A stretch of 64,000 nucleotides of DNA from an uncultured Lachnospiraceae bacterium (GCA_900548905.1 URMK01000029.1:1-64000), one strand, 5' to 3'; positions 39,085-48,608 are shown, counted from the stretch's first letter. The notes: generated by a model not told the origin, from the letters alone. Numbers and translations are program-made.

Positions 39085-39551
39085 AATTTGTTATAAATAA
39101 ATCGGATATAGCACAAAAAATGAGATGGCTGCAAGACCACATGCTGTAAACAGTGGGATTGCGGTCATCTTATTTCATCCTGCTTCCCGGAGAAAAGTAT
39201 CAATTTTACTATCCAAGTCAATTTATTTGTATATTTATTACCGTCCCGTAAGGCTACAATAAAATGGATAAAAGAAAACCGGACAGCGCAAACCCACGCT
39301 GTGTTCCGGATAGAAACGAAGCAAATAACGGCAAAGCCTTCGGGAAACCGGTACTCCAATTGTCATTAGCCGGAAATACTGATAAACTAAAGGATACACA
39401 AATCAGTTATTATCCTTATGACGATGCTTTTCTCCGGTCGGAAAAGACGGGCAGAGGGATTTTGCCCGGCCGGCGGCGGATGGTTTTCTGTCATTGATGA
39501 ATACTGCCGGCAGTGAGGAGAAGGCCGGAAGAGGAAGAAGCGGCGGGGAAA
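39085..39551. other. Structured intergenic region before YesM kinase gene
   Basis: This is 467 bp. A hairpin at about 39124-39170 probably terminates the flavodoxin operon. Bases 39279-39309 form a strong stem (CCGGACAGCG with CGCTGTGTTCCGG). They are followed by a GCAAAGCC segment, a CCTTCGGG tetraloop hairpin and CCGG pairings to about 39390. The minus strand has a 64-codon open frame here (39165-39359) with no recognised family. The stems suggest a non-coding RNA or leader; none of the riboswitch classes I compared by eye fits. Confidence 0.45.
39124..39170 (+). terminator. Probable terminator after flavodoxin gene
   Basis: AGATGGCTGCAA pairs with TTGCGGTCATCT (two wobble pairs). The following T-run is weak (CTTATTTC). 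Confidence 0.5.
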
Positions 39552-41273
39552 ATGGAGATGAAGAGGGAAAGTGATTTTGTCAGATATCTGTTTAAGTGGC
39601 TTCTTCTTATTTTTGCGGCATTTGCGGCAATAAGCATCTGCTTTAATCTGGTTACCTATATGAGGGAAAAGCAATATTATTCCGAAATCATTGAGCAGGA
39701 GCAGCAGGAGCGGATCAATTATCTGTCCAGGAATATCAATGAAGAACTGACAACCCTGAAGATTACAGCAAGCGTTGCCGTCAAAGAAGATATCGTGCAG
39801 GAACTGTACTGCCGGTATGATTATGTGAACAGCTACGAACGCAGCAAGCTGATGGAGGATATCCGGAAACGGTGCATGGAAATCGATAACCTGAATTCCT
39901 TTGTTTCCGCCAGCTGCCTGTATCTTCCGGAGAAAAATCTGAAAATCAGCCGGGACGGATATGATTTTGTGGAAGAAGAGGCCTATGCCTTCGTGCTGGA
40001 AAATAAAGAAAATGGAATGCTGTCCATAAAAGACGGCAAAGCCTATATCATTGAAATCCTGAATAAAAACTATTTGAACGACAAATGGTACAAAGAGAAT
40101 GTACTGGGTATTTTTGTAATCGAGTTAAATACCGGTGTGATTCTACAGGAAATGCAGTTTGCCAAAATGATGGACCAGGACGCGTTGTTTATGGCAAGCC
40201 CGGATAACAGCGCCGTTTATTTTTCCACAAGGGATATTGATTACGGGAATCTGAAGCAGGGGGACGATCCGGATAAGCTGCTGCTTGACGGAGAAGAATA
40301 TCTGTTCATGAGTTCCCATGACGACGGGGATTTCTTCCGGCTGTATTATCTGCAGGATCAGAGCTTCCTTCATTTAATCCAGGATAAAATGATAACCAGT
40401 ATCCTTTTATTCGCGGGAATTATTGTCCTGACCATACTTCTGGCCTTCGCACTTTTTTACCGCAGGGTTTTCCGTCCCCTGGAGGTACTCCTGGTGGATG
40501 CTTTTGACCAGATCAAGAAATCAAACCTTTCTTACCGGATCCCGGAAACGGAAAAAAACAGGGTATTTGCCAATCTGTACCGGAATTTTAATTACATGGC
40601 GGAACGTATTGATACTCTGGTTTCCAGGGAACTGAAGCAGGAGATATTGGTGAACCAGGCCAATTTCAAACATCTGCAGGCGCAGATCAATCCCCATTTC
40701 ATGTATAACAGTTATTTCCTGCTGTACCGGATGATTAAGAGCGGGGACAAGGAGGGAAGCCTGCTCGTCTGTGAAAACCTGGGCTGTTTTTTTAAATATA
40801 TCAACAGGGATTCCGGGGAGAACAAAAGCCTGGAGGATGAAATCAGCCATGCCCGTTCTTATGCGATAATCCAGGGCTACCGTTATAAAGGGATCATCCA
40901 TGTGGATTTCCCGGAGCTGCCGGAGCGTTATAATTACATTGAAGTCCCCAGGCTGATCATCCAGCCGTTAATCGAGAATGTTTTTAAATATGTGGTAAGC
41001 CAGATGGAGGAGGAGGAAGAGATCCGGCTTAAGGTCAGCTATGAGGAGGAGGGGGAAGAGCTTCTGGTCCATGTGGAAAATTCCGGACAAATAGAGGAAG
41101 AGCAGCTGGAGCATATCCGCAGGAAACTATATGATGCGGAGGCGGATGAAGATATTACGGCACTGATGAATATCAATGCCAGGCTTCAGGTCTTTTTTAA
41201 AAAAGAGAATCCGCTGGAGGTGAAACGTTCCTGCCTGGGAGGGCTGCGAGTAACCCTGCATGTACAGCTGTGA
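39552..41273 (+). CDS. YesM-type sensor histidine kinase
   Basis: This 573-residue membrane kinase has TM1 at about 11-33, an external sensor of about 235 residues, and TM2 at about 275-295. A HAMP-like segment follows, then the His_kinase domain with H382 in QINPHFMYNSYF. The ATPase domain has VPRLIIQPLIENVFKYV as N box. This is the LytS/YesM family that controls sugar ABC transporters in Firmicutes. The start is uncertain (GTG 39513, ATG 39552 or 39558); 39552 gives a compact N-terminus. It is partner to the YesN regulator 34 bases downstream. Confidence 0.9.
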   Translation: MEMKRESDFVRYLFKWLLLIFAAFAAISICFNLVTYMREKQYYSEIIEQEQQERINYLSRNINEELTTLKITASVAVKEDIVQELYCRYDYVNSYERSKLMEDIRKRCMEIDNLNSFVSASCLYLPEKNLKISRDGYDFVEEEAYAFVLENKENGMLSIKDGKAYIIEILNKNYLNDKWYKENVLGIFVIELNTGVILQEMQFAKMMDQDALFMASPDNSAVYFSTRDIDYGNLKQGDDPDKLLLDGEEYLFMSSHDDGDFFRLYYLQDQSFLHLIQDKMITSILLFAGIIVLTILLAFALFYRRVFRPLEVLLVDAFDQIKKSNLSYRIPETEKNRVFANLYRNFNYMAERIDTLVSRELKQEILVNQANFKHLQAQINPHFMYNSYFLLYRMIKSGDKEGSLLVCENLGCFFKYINRDSGENKSLEDEISHARSYAIIQGYRYKGIIHVDFPELPERYNYIEVPRLIIQPLIENVFKYVVSQMEEEEEIRLKVSYEEEGEELLVHVENSGQIEEEQLEHIRRKLYDAEADEDITALMNINARLQVFFKKENPLEVKRSCLGGLRVTLHVQL

Positions 41274-41307
41274 AGGAAGGGATTGCCGGGTAAGGGGGGA
41301 AACTGGG

Positions 41308-42942
41308 ATGAATGAAAAGAAAAAATATACACTGCTTGTAGTGGATGATGAGCCGATTATATCCGACGGCCTTAAGGATTTGTTTGAGGAGGAGTTCCCG
41401 GAAATATTTCAGATTTATAACTGCTATCACCCGAAAAAGGCGCTGGAGCTTTTCCGGTTCCGGCTGCCCGATGTGGTGGTAAGCGATGTGAAAATGCCGA
41501 AGATGACCGGAATTGAGATGGCCGAGGAAATGCGGAAGATCAAACCGGATGTCCATGTCCTTTTTCTTTCCGGCTATGATGAATTTGATTACGTTTATTC
41601 TGCCATCAGGCAGGATGCGGATGACTATATCCTGAAAACAGAAGGAGATGCCACAATCGTTGGGGCGATGAGAAAGATGGTGGAACTGCTTGATTCCGAA
41701 ATGGTGTTTATGGAGGAATTTAAAAGCGCCCAGAACAAGATATCCTATATGGCGCCCGCCTTCAAGCAGCAGGCGCTCATCCATATCCTGGACGGATCGG
41801 TTGCCAAAGAGGCGGAATTTGAAGAGCTTATGGCAGAGCTGGAATATCCCCTTCCTGTCCATGGGAAAATGCTGCTGCTTATCGGCACGCTGAACGAAAA
41901 AGTGCCCCAGATGACCCGGGAAAAAATACTGGAAACCGTGGTTTCCCTGCTCAGGAAAGCCTATGGGGACAAGATAGCCCACATACATAAGGTAATTTAC
42001 CGAAAAAGCTTTGTGTGGCTGCTGGAATCGGAGGAAGAGGATCTGCCTGCCCTGTTGTTTATGACCGCGCTGGATATCCAGAATATGATACAGCTGCGCC
42101 TCGGGCTGCTCATGTACTTCGGCATCGCCCGGGAAAGCGTTCCCTGGAACGGGCTGAGTGCCGGCTACGGGAATCTGTGGACGGAAATGCAGCGTCAGGC
42201 CATCAATGAAGAAAACAGTATTATCCTGGAAAGCAAAGAGCTTTCCATCAGCGATTCCTTCAACGCAGAGGAGTCGGATTTTGAGCAAATGTTGGCTCCT
42301 ATTACCGAAAAGCTGCGAGTGATGCAGGAATTCCTTCTGGGGGAAAACTTTCCGGCTTTTACGGAGGATGCCGAGGATATTCTGAAAATACTGGAGAAAT
42401 CCAAACGGCATTCCATGTACGCTTTGGAAATCTATTATTCCCTGGGGAATATCCTGATCACCTATATTAACCAAAAGAATATCCGCCCGATGCTCGCTTC
42501 CCGCATCCAGCTCATGGAGCTTTTTGATCCCGGTTCCTTTGTCACATGGGAGCAGGCGGCACAGTATATCAGACGGCTTACCCAGGCTATCCGGGAAATC
42601 TGCGCACAGACCCAGCAGAGTACCATGATGAGCATTACCGAGCGGACCAAATCCTATTGCCTTTCCCACCTGGGAGAGGATCTGTCCCTTACGGCCATAG
42701 GCCAGGCAATCGGCTTTAACCCGGTTTACCTTTCCCGGATTTTCAAACAGTTTGAAGGGACGAGCATCCGGGAATATATAGAAACCTGCCGCATGGATAT
42801 GGCAAAGCGCCTGATCCGGAATTCACGGATGAAAATTTATGAAGTTGCGGAAAAATGCGGCTATCAGAATACCGCGTATTTTATAAAAATATTTAAAGCC
42901 CACTTCGGAATGACACCCCAGGAATGCCGGGACATGGGCTGA
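41308..42942 (+). CDS. YesN-type AraC response regulator
   Basis: This 544-residue regulator has a receiver domain (LLVVDDEP; D60 in VVSDVKMPKMTG), a central region of about 300 residues, and a C-terminal AraC double HTH (SLTAIGQAIGFNPVYLSRIFK, then KIYEVAEKCGYQNTAYFIKIFK, ending GMTPQECR). It should be phosphorylated by the YesM kinase and activate the neighbouring permease-lipoprotein-GH32 genes. GGGGGGAAACTGGG precedes the ATG. A terminator lies downstream, so the ABC genes have their own promoter. Confidence 0.93.
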   Translation: MNEKKKYTLLVVDDEPIISDGLKDLFEEEFPEIFQIYNCYHPKKALELFRFRLPDVVVSDVKMPKMTGIEMAEEMRKIKPDVHVLFLSGYDEFDYVYSAIRQDADDYILKTEGDATIVGAMRKMVELLDSEMVFMEEFKSAQNKISYMAPAFKQQALIHILDGSVAKEAEFEELMAELEYPLPVHGKMLLLIGTLNEKVPQMTREKILETVVSLLRKAYGDKIAHIHKVIYRKSFVWLLESEEEDLPALLFMTALDIQNMIQLRLGLLMYFGIARESVPWNGLSAGYGNLWTEMQRQAINEENSIILESKELSISDSFNAEESDFEQMLAPITEKLRVMQEFLLGENFPAFTEDAEDILKILEKSKRHSMYALEIYYSLGNILITYINQKNIRPMLASRIQLMELFDPGSFVTWEQAAQYIRRLTQAIREICAQTQQSTMMSITERTKSYCLSHLGEDLSLTAIGQAIGFNPVYLSRIFKQFEGTSIREYIETCRMDMAKRLIRNSRMKIYEVAEKCGYQNTAYFIKIFKAHFGMTPQECRDMG

Positions 42943-42964
42943 AGGATTAACCAAATTAGCTGAA

Positions 42965-43001
42965 AACGCCGTACAGAAAGCCGCTGTTTCTGTACGGCGT
43001 T
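42965..43001. terminator. Intrinsic terminator after YesN gene
   Basis: AACGCCGTACAGAAA pairs perfectly with TTTCTGTACGGCGTT over 15 base pairs, followed by ACATTTTT. Confidence 0.9.
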
Positions 43002-43159
43002 ACATTTTTCTTCCCTTTTATGCGGCGGCCCGGCCGTCAGGAAGGGGACCGGTGGGATTTTTAAAAACCCCTATATTTTTTGTTATAAAAGTATAAATCG
43101 TTTTATATTTTTCTTATTTATCCCCTGTTATAGTGGAAATACAGAAAGGGAGGTTTGAT

Positions 43160-44080
43160 ATGAGAGCTGTTGCCGTAAAGAAAAGAAAGGGCTGGTTCCG
43201 GAAGGAAATGCCGTTCCACCTCATGCTGCTGCCTGCAGTGATAATTACCTTTATTTTTAAATACATTCCTTTTGCAGGAATCACCATGGCCTTTGAAGAC
43301 TATACCCCGCTGAAAGGGCTTTTCCGGCAGAAATGGGTGGGCCTGGATAATTACAAATACCTCTTTTCCCTGCCCGGCTTCGGGAGCGTTATCTGGAATA
43401 CCATATTTATCGCGGTTATGAAGCTGGTGGGTAATCTGATTTTCCCGGTGTTGGTAGCTTTGCTGCTGAATGAAATCCGGGCAAGGCATTTTAAGAAAAC
43501 TGTGCAGACGGTGCTTTACCTGCCTCATTTCATATCCTGGGCGGCGTTGGCAGGCATTTTTATAGACATTCTTTCCCCGTCGGGCGGGATTGTGAACCAG
43601 CTGCTGTCGGCTGTTGGGCTGAAACCGGTATTTTTCCTCGGGGATTCCGCCGTTTTCCCTTATACCATGGCGGTAACCGACATCTGGAAGGAACTGGGCT
43701 GGGGAACCATCGTTTATCTGGCGGCGATTACGGGTATCGACCCCACCTATTATGAGGCGGCGCGGATGGACGGCGCAGGGCGTTTCAAGCAGATGCTGTA
43801 TGTGACGATTCCCAGTATTCTTCCCATGATTCTCCTCATGATGGTGCTCAGTGTGGGAAATGTCCTGCAGGCAGGGTTTGAACAGGTATTTAATCTGTAC
43901 AGCCCCCAGGTATATTCCACAGGGGATATCATTGATACCTATGTGTACCGTATCGGTGTCATTGAAGCGAAGTTCGATTTAGCTACTGCCGTGGGGCTTT
44001 TCAAATCCGCCATATCCTTTGTGCTTATCATCATGGGATACAAGCTTGCCGATAAACTGGCCGGCTACAAAGTTTTCTGA
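43160..44080 (+). CDS. ABC transporter permease, LplB type
   Basis: This 306-residue inner-membrane permease has about six helices and the cytoplasmic EAA loop YYEAARMDGAGRFKQMLYVTIPSI that contacts the ATPase. Typical early sequence YIPFAGITMAFEDY and FVGLDNY-like WVGLDNYKYLF identify the LplB/YteP branch, which imports oligosaccharides. ATG 43160 follows GGGAGG. No ATPase gene is in the cluster; a shared MsmK/MsmX-like ATPase elsewhere is expected. It forms a transporter with the permease at 44230 and the lipoprotein at 45148. Confidence 0.95.
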   Translation: MRAVAVKKRKGWFRKEMPFHLMLLPAVIITFIFKYIPFAGITMAFEDYTPLKGLFRQKWVGLDNYKYLFSLPGFGSVIWNTIFIAVMKLVGNLIFPVLVALLLNEIRARHFKKTVQTVLYLPHFISWAALAGIFIDILSPSGGIVNQLLSAVGLKPVFFLGDSAVFPYTMAVTDIWKELGWGTIVYLAAITGIDPTYYEAARMDGAGRFKQMLYVTIPSILPMILLMMVLSVGNVLQAGFEQVFNLYSPQVYSTGDIIDTYVYRIGVIEAKFDLATAVGLFKSAISFVLIIMGYKLADKLAGYKVF

Positions 44081-44090
44081 AGCTATGGCC

Positions 44091-44213
44091 GTTCGTGAGC
44101 CCCCAACGGGCGGTGAGGCCTCACGAACAGTCATTTGATGAGAAAGAGGAAGAAAGTTTGAAAGTTCCTTTCAAACTATTCATTAATGCAGTATCGCAGG
44201 CTAGCCTGCGATA
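44091..44213. promoter_or_regulatory. Three consecutive hairpins between permease genes
   Basis: GTTCGTGAG/CTCACGAAC at 44091-44128, GTTTGAAAG-TTC-CTTTCAAAC at 44156-44176 and the perfect palindrome TATCGCAGGC-TA-GCCTGCGATA at 44192-44213 stand in the 149 bp gap between the two permease genes. No T-run follows. They may set mRNA stability or processing, or be inserted palindromic repeats. Confidence 0.6.
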
Positions 44214-44229
44214 TGCAGGGGGTATAAGA

Positions 44230-45126
44230 ATGAAAATAAAAGAATCACCATCCAGAAAATTGTTCATGATAAGCAACTATTTCCTGCTGGGCTTTTTGAG
44301 CCTTACCTGTCTGCTGCCGTTAATCAACCTGTTTGCCGTATCCTTCAGCGCACGATCCATGGTGGATGCCAATGCGGTCTCCTTCTGGCCCAAAGGCTTC
44401 AATACCGCGGCATACGAGTACATACTTTCCAACAAACAGTATTTCCAGTCTTTCGGAATTACCATTGGGAGAGTGCTCCTGGGTTGGATCATCAATCTGG
44501 TGCTGATTATCCTGGTGGCTTATCCGCTGTCCAAGGACGATCCCAGAATCTTTCGGTGCAGGAAGTACTATACCTGGTTTTTCCTGGTGACAATGGTATT
44601 TAACGGAGGGCTTATCCCCACCTACCTTGTGGTGAGTAAAATGCACATGATCAATTCGTTCCTGGCATTGATTCTGCCGGAAGCGCTGCCCATGTTCTGT
44701 GTTCTTATCATGATGAATTTTTTCAGAGGGCTTCCCAAAGCCATTGAAGAGGCGGCTTTGGTGGACGGGGCAAACTGGTTTGTAACCATGTGGAAAATTT
44801 ACCTGCCTCTCTCCAAGCCTTCCCTGGCGACGGTATCCCTGTTTGTGATTGTTAACCATTGGAATGCCTGGTTTGACGGCCTGATTTATATGAATCTGCC
44901 GGAAAAATATCCGTTGATGACCTACCTGCAGTCCGTGGTTTTGAAATTTGATGTTACCAAGATTACCTCGGAGCAGCTGATGCTCAATCCCCATCTGATG
45001 GAAGTGACCGGGAGGGGGATCAAGGGGGCTTTGATTTTATTGTGTACGGTTCCAATTCTTCTGGTGTATCCGTTCCTGCAGAAATATTTTGTGGCGGGAG
45101 TGGTGATGGGAAGTGTGAAGGAATAA
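44230..45126 (+). CDS. ABC transporter permease, YtcP/LplC type
   Basis: This 298-residue permease partners with the LplB-type protein. It has about six helices and the EAA loop AIEEAALVDGANWFVTMWKIYLPLS. The C-terminus YPFLQKYFVAGVVMGSVKE is the family signature. ATG 44230 is set by AGGGGG seven bases upstream; the longer open frame from 44095 runs through the hairpins and is not used. Confidence 0.95.
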   Translation: MKIKESPSRKLFMISNYFLLGFLSLTCLLPLINLFAVSFSARSMVDANAVSFWPKGFNTAAYEYILSNKQYFQSFGITIGRVLLGWIINLVLIILVAYPLSKDDPRIFRCRKYYTWFFLVTMVFNGGLIPTYLVVSKMHMINSFLALILPEALPMFCVLIMMNFFRGLPKAIEEAALVDGANWFVTMWKIYLPLSKPSLATVSLFVIVNHWNAWFDGLIYMNLPEKYPLMTYLQSVVLKFDVTKITSEQLMLNPHLMEVTGRGIKGALILLCTVPILLVYPFLQKYFVAGVVMGSVKE

Positions 45127-45147
45127 ATAAAGGAGGGTTTTACGTTT

Positions 45148-46863
45148 ATGAAAATCAAAAAAATGACAGCGCTGTTTCTGACAGCGGCAATGACGGCATC
45201 CCTGGCGGCCTGCGGAGGAAGTGGGGATACGGGAACCTCTTCCGGCACTGCGGGCGCCGGAAGTACGCAGGAAGGCACACAGGCCGATGCAGGCAAAAAT
45301 GTGGAGCTGACCTATATGCACAAGCTGAACGGTACGGAAAAATATGTGGGAAGCGATGATATCAACAACAACGTGTATACCAGATGCTATCAGGATGAGC
45401 TGGGCATCGCCCTGAAATATACCATTGCGGCGGCAGGGGACGATTATACCCAGAAGCTGACCATGGCTATCGCCTCCAATGATCTTCCCGATCTGATGGA
45501 TCTGCCCCCCGAGGAATTCTCTGAGCTGGCGAATGCAGGGATGCTTGCGGATATAACGGATGCCTATGATACCTATGCCTCCGACCTTCTGAAGGAAACG
45601 ATTGAGGCAGACGGCGGTGTCCAGCTGGCATCCGCCAAGGTGGACGGTAAGCTGTACGGCCTTCCCCAGCTGTCCGCAGCGGACGGTACCTGCGATCTTT
45701 TGTGGATCCGCACCGACTGGCTGGAAAATCTGGGGCTTAAGGCGCCGTCCACGATGGAGGAACTTCTGGAGGTAGCCCGGGCATTCCGTTATGACGATCC
45801 GGACGGAAACGGACAGGATGATACCTGGGGAATCGGTTTCCAGAAGGATATTGTTAAGGATGACGGAGCCAGCCCCGGAGGCTATGAAGGCTTTTTTGCA
45901 GCCTACGGTGCATATGCCAAGGCCTGGGTGAAGGATGAAAACGGTCAGATTTCCTATTCCGGCATCCATCCGGGAATGAAGGATGCGCTTGCACAGCTGA
46001 ATCAGATGTATGAGGAAGGCCTGATCGATCCGGAATTCGGCGTTAAGGATACCGTAAAGCTGGGGGAGGATATCGCAGCAGGAAAGGTGGGTATGTTCTA
46101 CGGCCTGGAAGGAATGCCCTGGGGCGCCTGCAAGAGTAATATTGAAAACGATCCGGAAGCGGACTGGCAGTGTTATCCCATCGTATCCGCCACGGATGAA
46201 CCGGCAAAACCTATCACTTATGTCAGGATTTCCCGTTACTATGCGGCAAATGCCAAATGTGAGAATCCGGAAGCCCTGGTAAAAATTGCGAACGTATTCC
46301 AGGATAAGATCAATTCCCTGGATGCCACGGAGGAAACGCTGAATACCTTTGGCGTGGATCCTTCCACCGGAATTAACTTCGCGGAATATGCTGCTTTTGC
46401 CATGGATCCCGCTATTCAGAAATGCAACACCTATTATAAAGAAATCAAAGATACCCTGAACGGTGAAAGCAAGGTGGAGGATATCCATCCGGAAGCTGCC
46501 AGATATTACAACGTAATCAAAAATTTCCTGGACAACGGCAGTGATAAAGGTACGGATTCCCTGGGATGGAATTACTATAAATTCATCGGGCCACAAGGCA
46601 GCTGGAACACTATCATCAATGATTACAAGGCAAATGACAAGCTGGTGCAGTCCGTGTTCTTCGGCGCTCCCACCCCTACCATGAGCACCAACCTTTCCTC
46701 CATGGATAAAATGCAGGCGGAAACCTATGTCAACATTATTATGGGGACACAGGAGCCGGATACCTTTGATGATTTTGTAAAGAGCTGGAAGGAGCTGGGC
46801 GGCGATCAGATTACAACGGAAGTAAATGACTGGTATCATACCACCTTCGGCGATCTGCAGTAG
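45148..46863 (+). CDS. Extracellular solute-binding lipoprotein (LplA type)
   Basis: This 571-residue lipoprotein has a type II signal with lipobox LAAC (C22), then a Gly/Ser/Thr-rich tether. The mature part is a family 1 binding protein with KVDGKLYGLPQ at about 165, a typical hinge segment, and WIRTDWLENLG. It should deliver an oligosaccharide to the two permeases upstream. GGAGGG lies ahead of the start. It is followed by the GH32-like gene, whose substrate probably matches the imported sugar. Confidence 0.95.
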   Translation: MKIKKMTALFLTAAMTASLAACGGSGDTGTSSGTAGAGSTQEGTQADAGKNVELTYMHKLNGTEKYVGSDDINNNVYTRCYQDELGIALKYTIAAAGDDYTQKLTMAIASNDLPDLMDLPPEEFSELANAGMLADITDAYDTYASDLLKETIEADGGVQLASAKVDGKLYGLPQLSAADGTCDLLWIRTDWLENLGLKAPSTMEELLEVARAFRYDDPDGNGQDDTWGIGFQKDIVKDDGASPGGYEGFFAAYGAYAKAWVKDENGQISYSGIHPGMKDALAQLNQMYEEGLIDPEFGVKDTVKLGEDIAAGKVGMFYGLEGMPWGACKSNIENDPEADWQCYPIVSATDEPAKPITYVRISRYYAANAKCENPEALVKIANVFQDKINSLDATEETLNTFGVDPSTGINFAEYAAFAMDPAIQKCNTYYKEIKDTLNGESKVEDIHPEAARYYNVIKNFLDNGSDKGTDSLGWNYYKFIGPQGSWNTIINDYKANDKLVQSVFFGAPTPTMSTNLSSMDKMQAETYVNIIMGTQEPDTFDDFVKSWKELGGDQITTEVNDWYHTTFGDLQ

Positions 46864-47017
46864 GCGGTAATGGCTCAGACCTGTCAGGAATGCAACAGTA
46901 AGGAAAAAACGCAGCAGCTCTGTGCAGAGTGGGCTGCTGCAAAAAATCGGGCGGCTGGTTTTTATACGACACCCCGCCCGGATAAAAAAAGGATTATCAT
47001 CCGGGAAGGCTTGCGAT

Positions 47018-48466
47018 ATGAAAGGAAATTACAATATATTTTACACGCCGGAAAAGCAATATCCGGGAATGCCCCATGGCGAGATGTGCGGAGACTTCAT
47101 GCCCTTTTACTGGCAGGGGACCTACTATCTGTTTTACTTGTATAAATACTGTGTCTATGCGGTGGAAACAACGGATTTTGTAAGCTTTGGACAGCCCTTT
47201 CTGGTTCTGCGGAATGGATCGCCGGATGACCAGGACTGGCACATCGGAACAGGAAGTGTATTTGCCCATGACGGCCTGTTCCTCTTCCATTATACCGGCT
47301 TCTGCGAAGGCAACCAGGATGCGGACGGCAAAAACGAGCAGGTGGTCATGCGGGCCACGAGCAGGGATTTAAAACATTGGGAAAAGGATACGGACTTTTA
47401 TTTCCGGCCCGACACCAGATATTACGGAAACCTGCACTGGAGAGATCCCCATGTGATCTGGAATGAAGAACTGGGGAAATTCTGTATGCTGATTACGGCA
47501 ACCCAGAAAGAGGGCGCCTGTCTGCGGACCGGCTGTACCGCCGTTTATGTATCGGAGGATGTAAGAAACTGGGAACATTACAAGACTCTTTATGCACCCC
47601 GTACTTTTATTACCCACGAATGCCATGACTGCTTCCGCATGGAGGACAAATGGTATTTGACCTTTTCCAATTACTCCCGCTGGTGGGAAACCAGGTACCG
47701 TGTGGCGGACAGCTTTGACGGCCCCTGGGAGGTACCGGAACAGGACGATATGTTCGACGGCCGGGAATTCTATGCGGCGAAGTCCGTAACAGACGGAAAC
47801 AAACGCTATATGGTCGGCTGGGAATCCATCCGGGAAGACTGCCGGGACAGCGGAAGGCATCTTTGGGGAGGCAATCTGCTGGTACACGAACTTGTGCCCC
47901 GGAAAGACGGCAGGTTGGGAGTCCGGCTGCCGGAAACCATCCGGCAGTCTTTCGGCAAGGTCCTGCCCATAGAAACAGTGCCGATGCAGGGAAGTTTCAG
48001 GGAGGATACGGAAGGAATTACCGGTGATGTGCCTGACGGCTTCGGCTGGGCCGCATTAGGCAGCCTGGAGGAGACCTGCCTTTTTAGTACAACCATTTCC
48101 TGGAAAGAAGGAACGGAAGCGGTGGGCCTGATGATCCATGCGGACGCCGCGCTGGAAAAATGGTGCCAGCTCCGTCTGGAGGTCCGCCATGGAAAAATCC
48201 TGATGGACCGCTATAACCGTGTGGACGGCGACCAGTCTTATCAGGATGAGAGGCCCGTCACTTTCCATGGAAACAAAGCGGAAGTAACGCTGGTGGTCAG
48301 CGGGAATATCATGCTGGTATACGTGGACGATGTGGCACTGACCAGCAGATGCTATGAAATCGGGACAGGAACGGTAGGTATTTTTGCAGAATACGGAAGC
48401 GTGCGCTGTACACAGACGCAGCTGCTGGAGCAGGAAACGGCAGAGAATCCCATGGGCAAAAATTAG
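47018..48466 (+). CDS. GH32-like glycosidase (five-bladed propeller plus beta-sandwich)
   Basis: This 482-residue cytoplasmic enzyme of clan GH-J type carries three acidic motifs in order: D26 in EMCGDFMPFYW (nucleophile position, but lacking the common WMNDPNG text), RDP at 142-144 and EC at 201-202 in THECHDCF. The C-terminal ~150 residues form the beta-sandwich (TISWKEGTEAVGLMIHADA). Classical members hydrolyse fructosides; the changed first motif suggests another specificity. ATG 47018 follows GGAAGG. It is the last gene of the operon and ends before a long terminator. Confidence 0.82.
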   Translation: MKGNYNIFYTPEKQYPGMPHGEMCGDFMPFYWQGTYYLFYLYKYCVYAVETTDFVSFGQPFLVLRNGSPDDQDWHIGTGSVFAHDGLFLFHYTGFCEGNQDADGKNEQVVMRATSRDLKHWEKDTDFYFRPDTRYYGNLHWRDPHVIWNEELGKFCMLITATQKEGACLRTGCTAVYVSEDVRNWEHYKTLYAPRTFITHECHDCFRMEDKWYLTFSNYSRWWETRYRVADSFDGPWEVPEQDDMFDGREFYAAKSVTDGNKRYMVGWESIREDCRDSGRHLWGGNLLVHELVPRKDGRLGVRLPETIRQSFGKVLPIETVPMQGSFREDTEGITGDVPDGFGWAALGSLEETCLFSTTISWKEGTEAVGLMIHADAALEKWCQLRLEVRHGKILMDRYNRVDGDQSYQDERPVTFHGNKAEVTLVVSGNIMLVYVDDVALTSRCYEIGTGTVGIFAEYGSVRCTQTQLLEQETAENPMGKN

Positions 48467-48475
48467 ATAATATGT

Positions 48476-48554
48476 TAAAAAGCGGTTTCTGGAACGGAAA
48501 CGGTTCAAACTTGTCTGAACCGTTTCCTGGAACATTCCAAAGACCGCTTTTTTA
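48476..48554. terminator. Long bipartite terminator containing GGTTCARAC motif
   Basis: AAAGCGGT pairs with ACCGCTTT, and inside it GGAA...TTCC and AACGGTTCAAAC/TCTGAACCGTTT form a second stem. T-rich DNA follows. The inner stem is of the same sequence class as the repeats at 6853 and 9801. Confidence 0.8.
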
Positions 48555-48579
48555 TTTACGCCTTATACTATATAGCAGA

Positions 48580-48608
48580 TTGCTAAATGATAATAGAAAA
48601 GGTATAAT
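48580..48608 (+). promoter_or_regulatory. Promoter of AAA/PDDEXK remnant
   Basis: TTGCTA (48580-48585) and TATAAT (48603-48608) with a 17-base spacer lie about 110 bases before the ORF. Confidence 0.6.

Noticed and set aside
39283..39350. GCAAACC and GCAAAGCC blocks suggesting a c-di-GMP-I riboswitch
   Set aside because: GCAAACC falls in the loop of a strong unrelated stem, and the expected stem-GAAA-stem and GACGCAAAGC arrangement is missing.
41197..42669. 490-codon minus-strand frame opposite the YesN gene
   Set aside because: The plus strand encodes an unmistakable receiver and AraC domains; the antisense product is His/Phe/Gly-rich with no family features.
44095..44229. 45-codon N-terminal extension of the second permease
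   Set aside because: It passes through three palindromes and is absent from the second-module permease, and AGGGGG supports ATG 44230.
45037..46839. 600-codon open frame on the minus strand opposite the first binding lipoprotein
   Set aside because: It is antisense to a clear family 1 binding protein in fixed codon phase. No recognisable motif or ribosome site was seen, so it is a codon-bias shadow.
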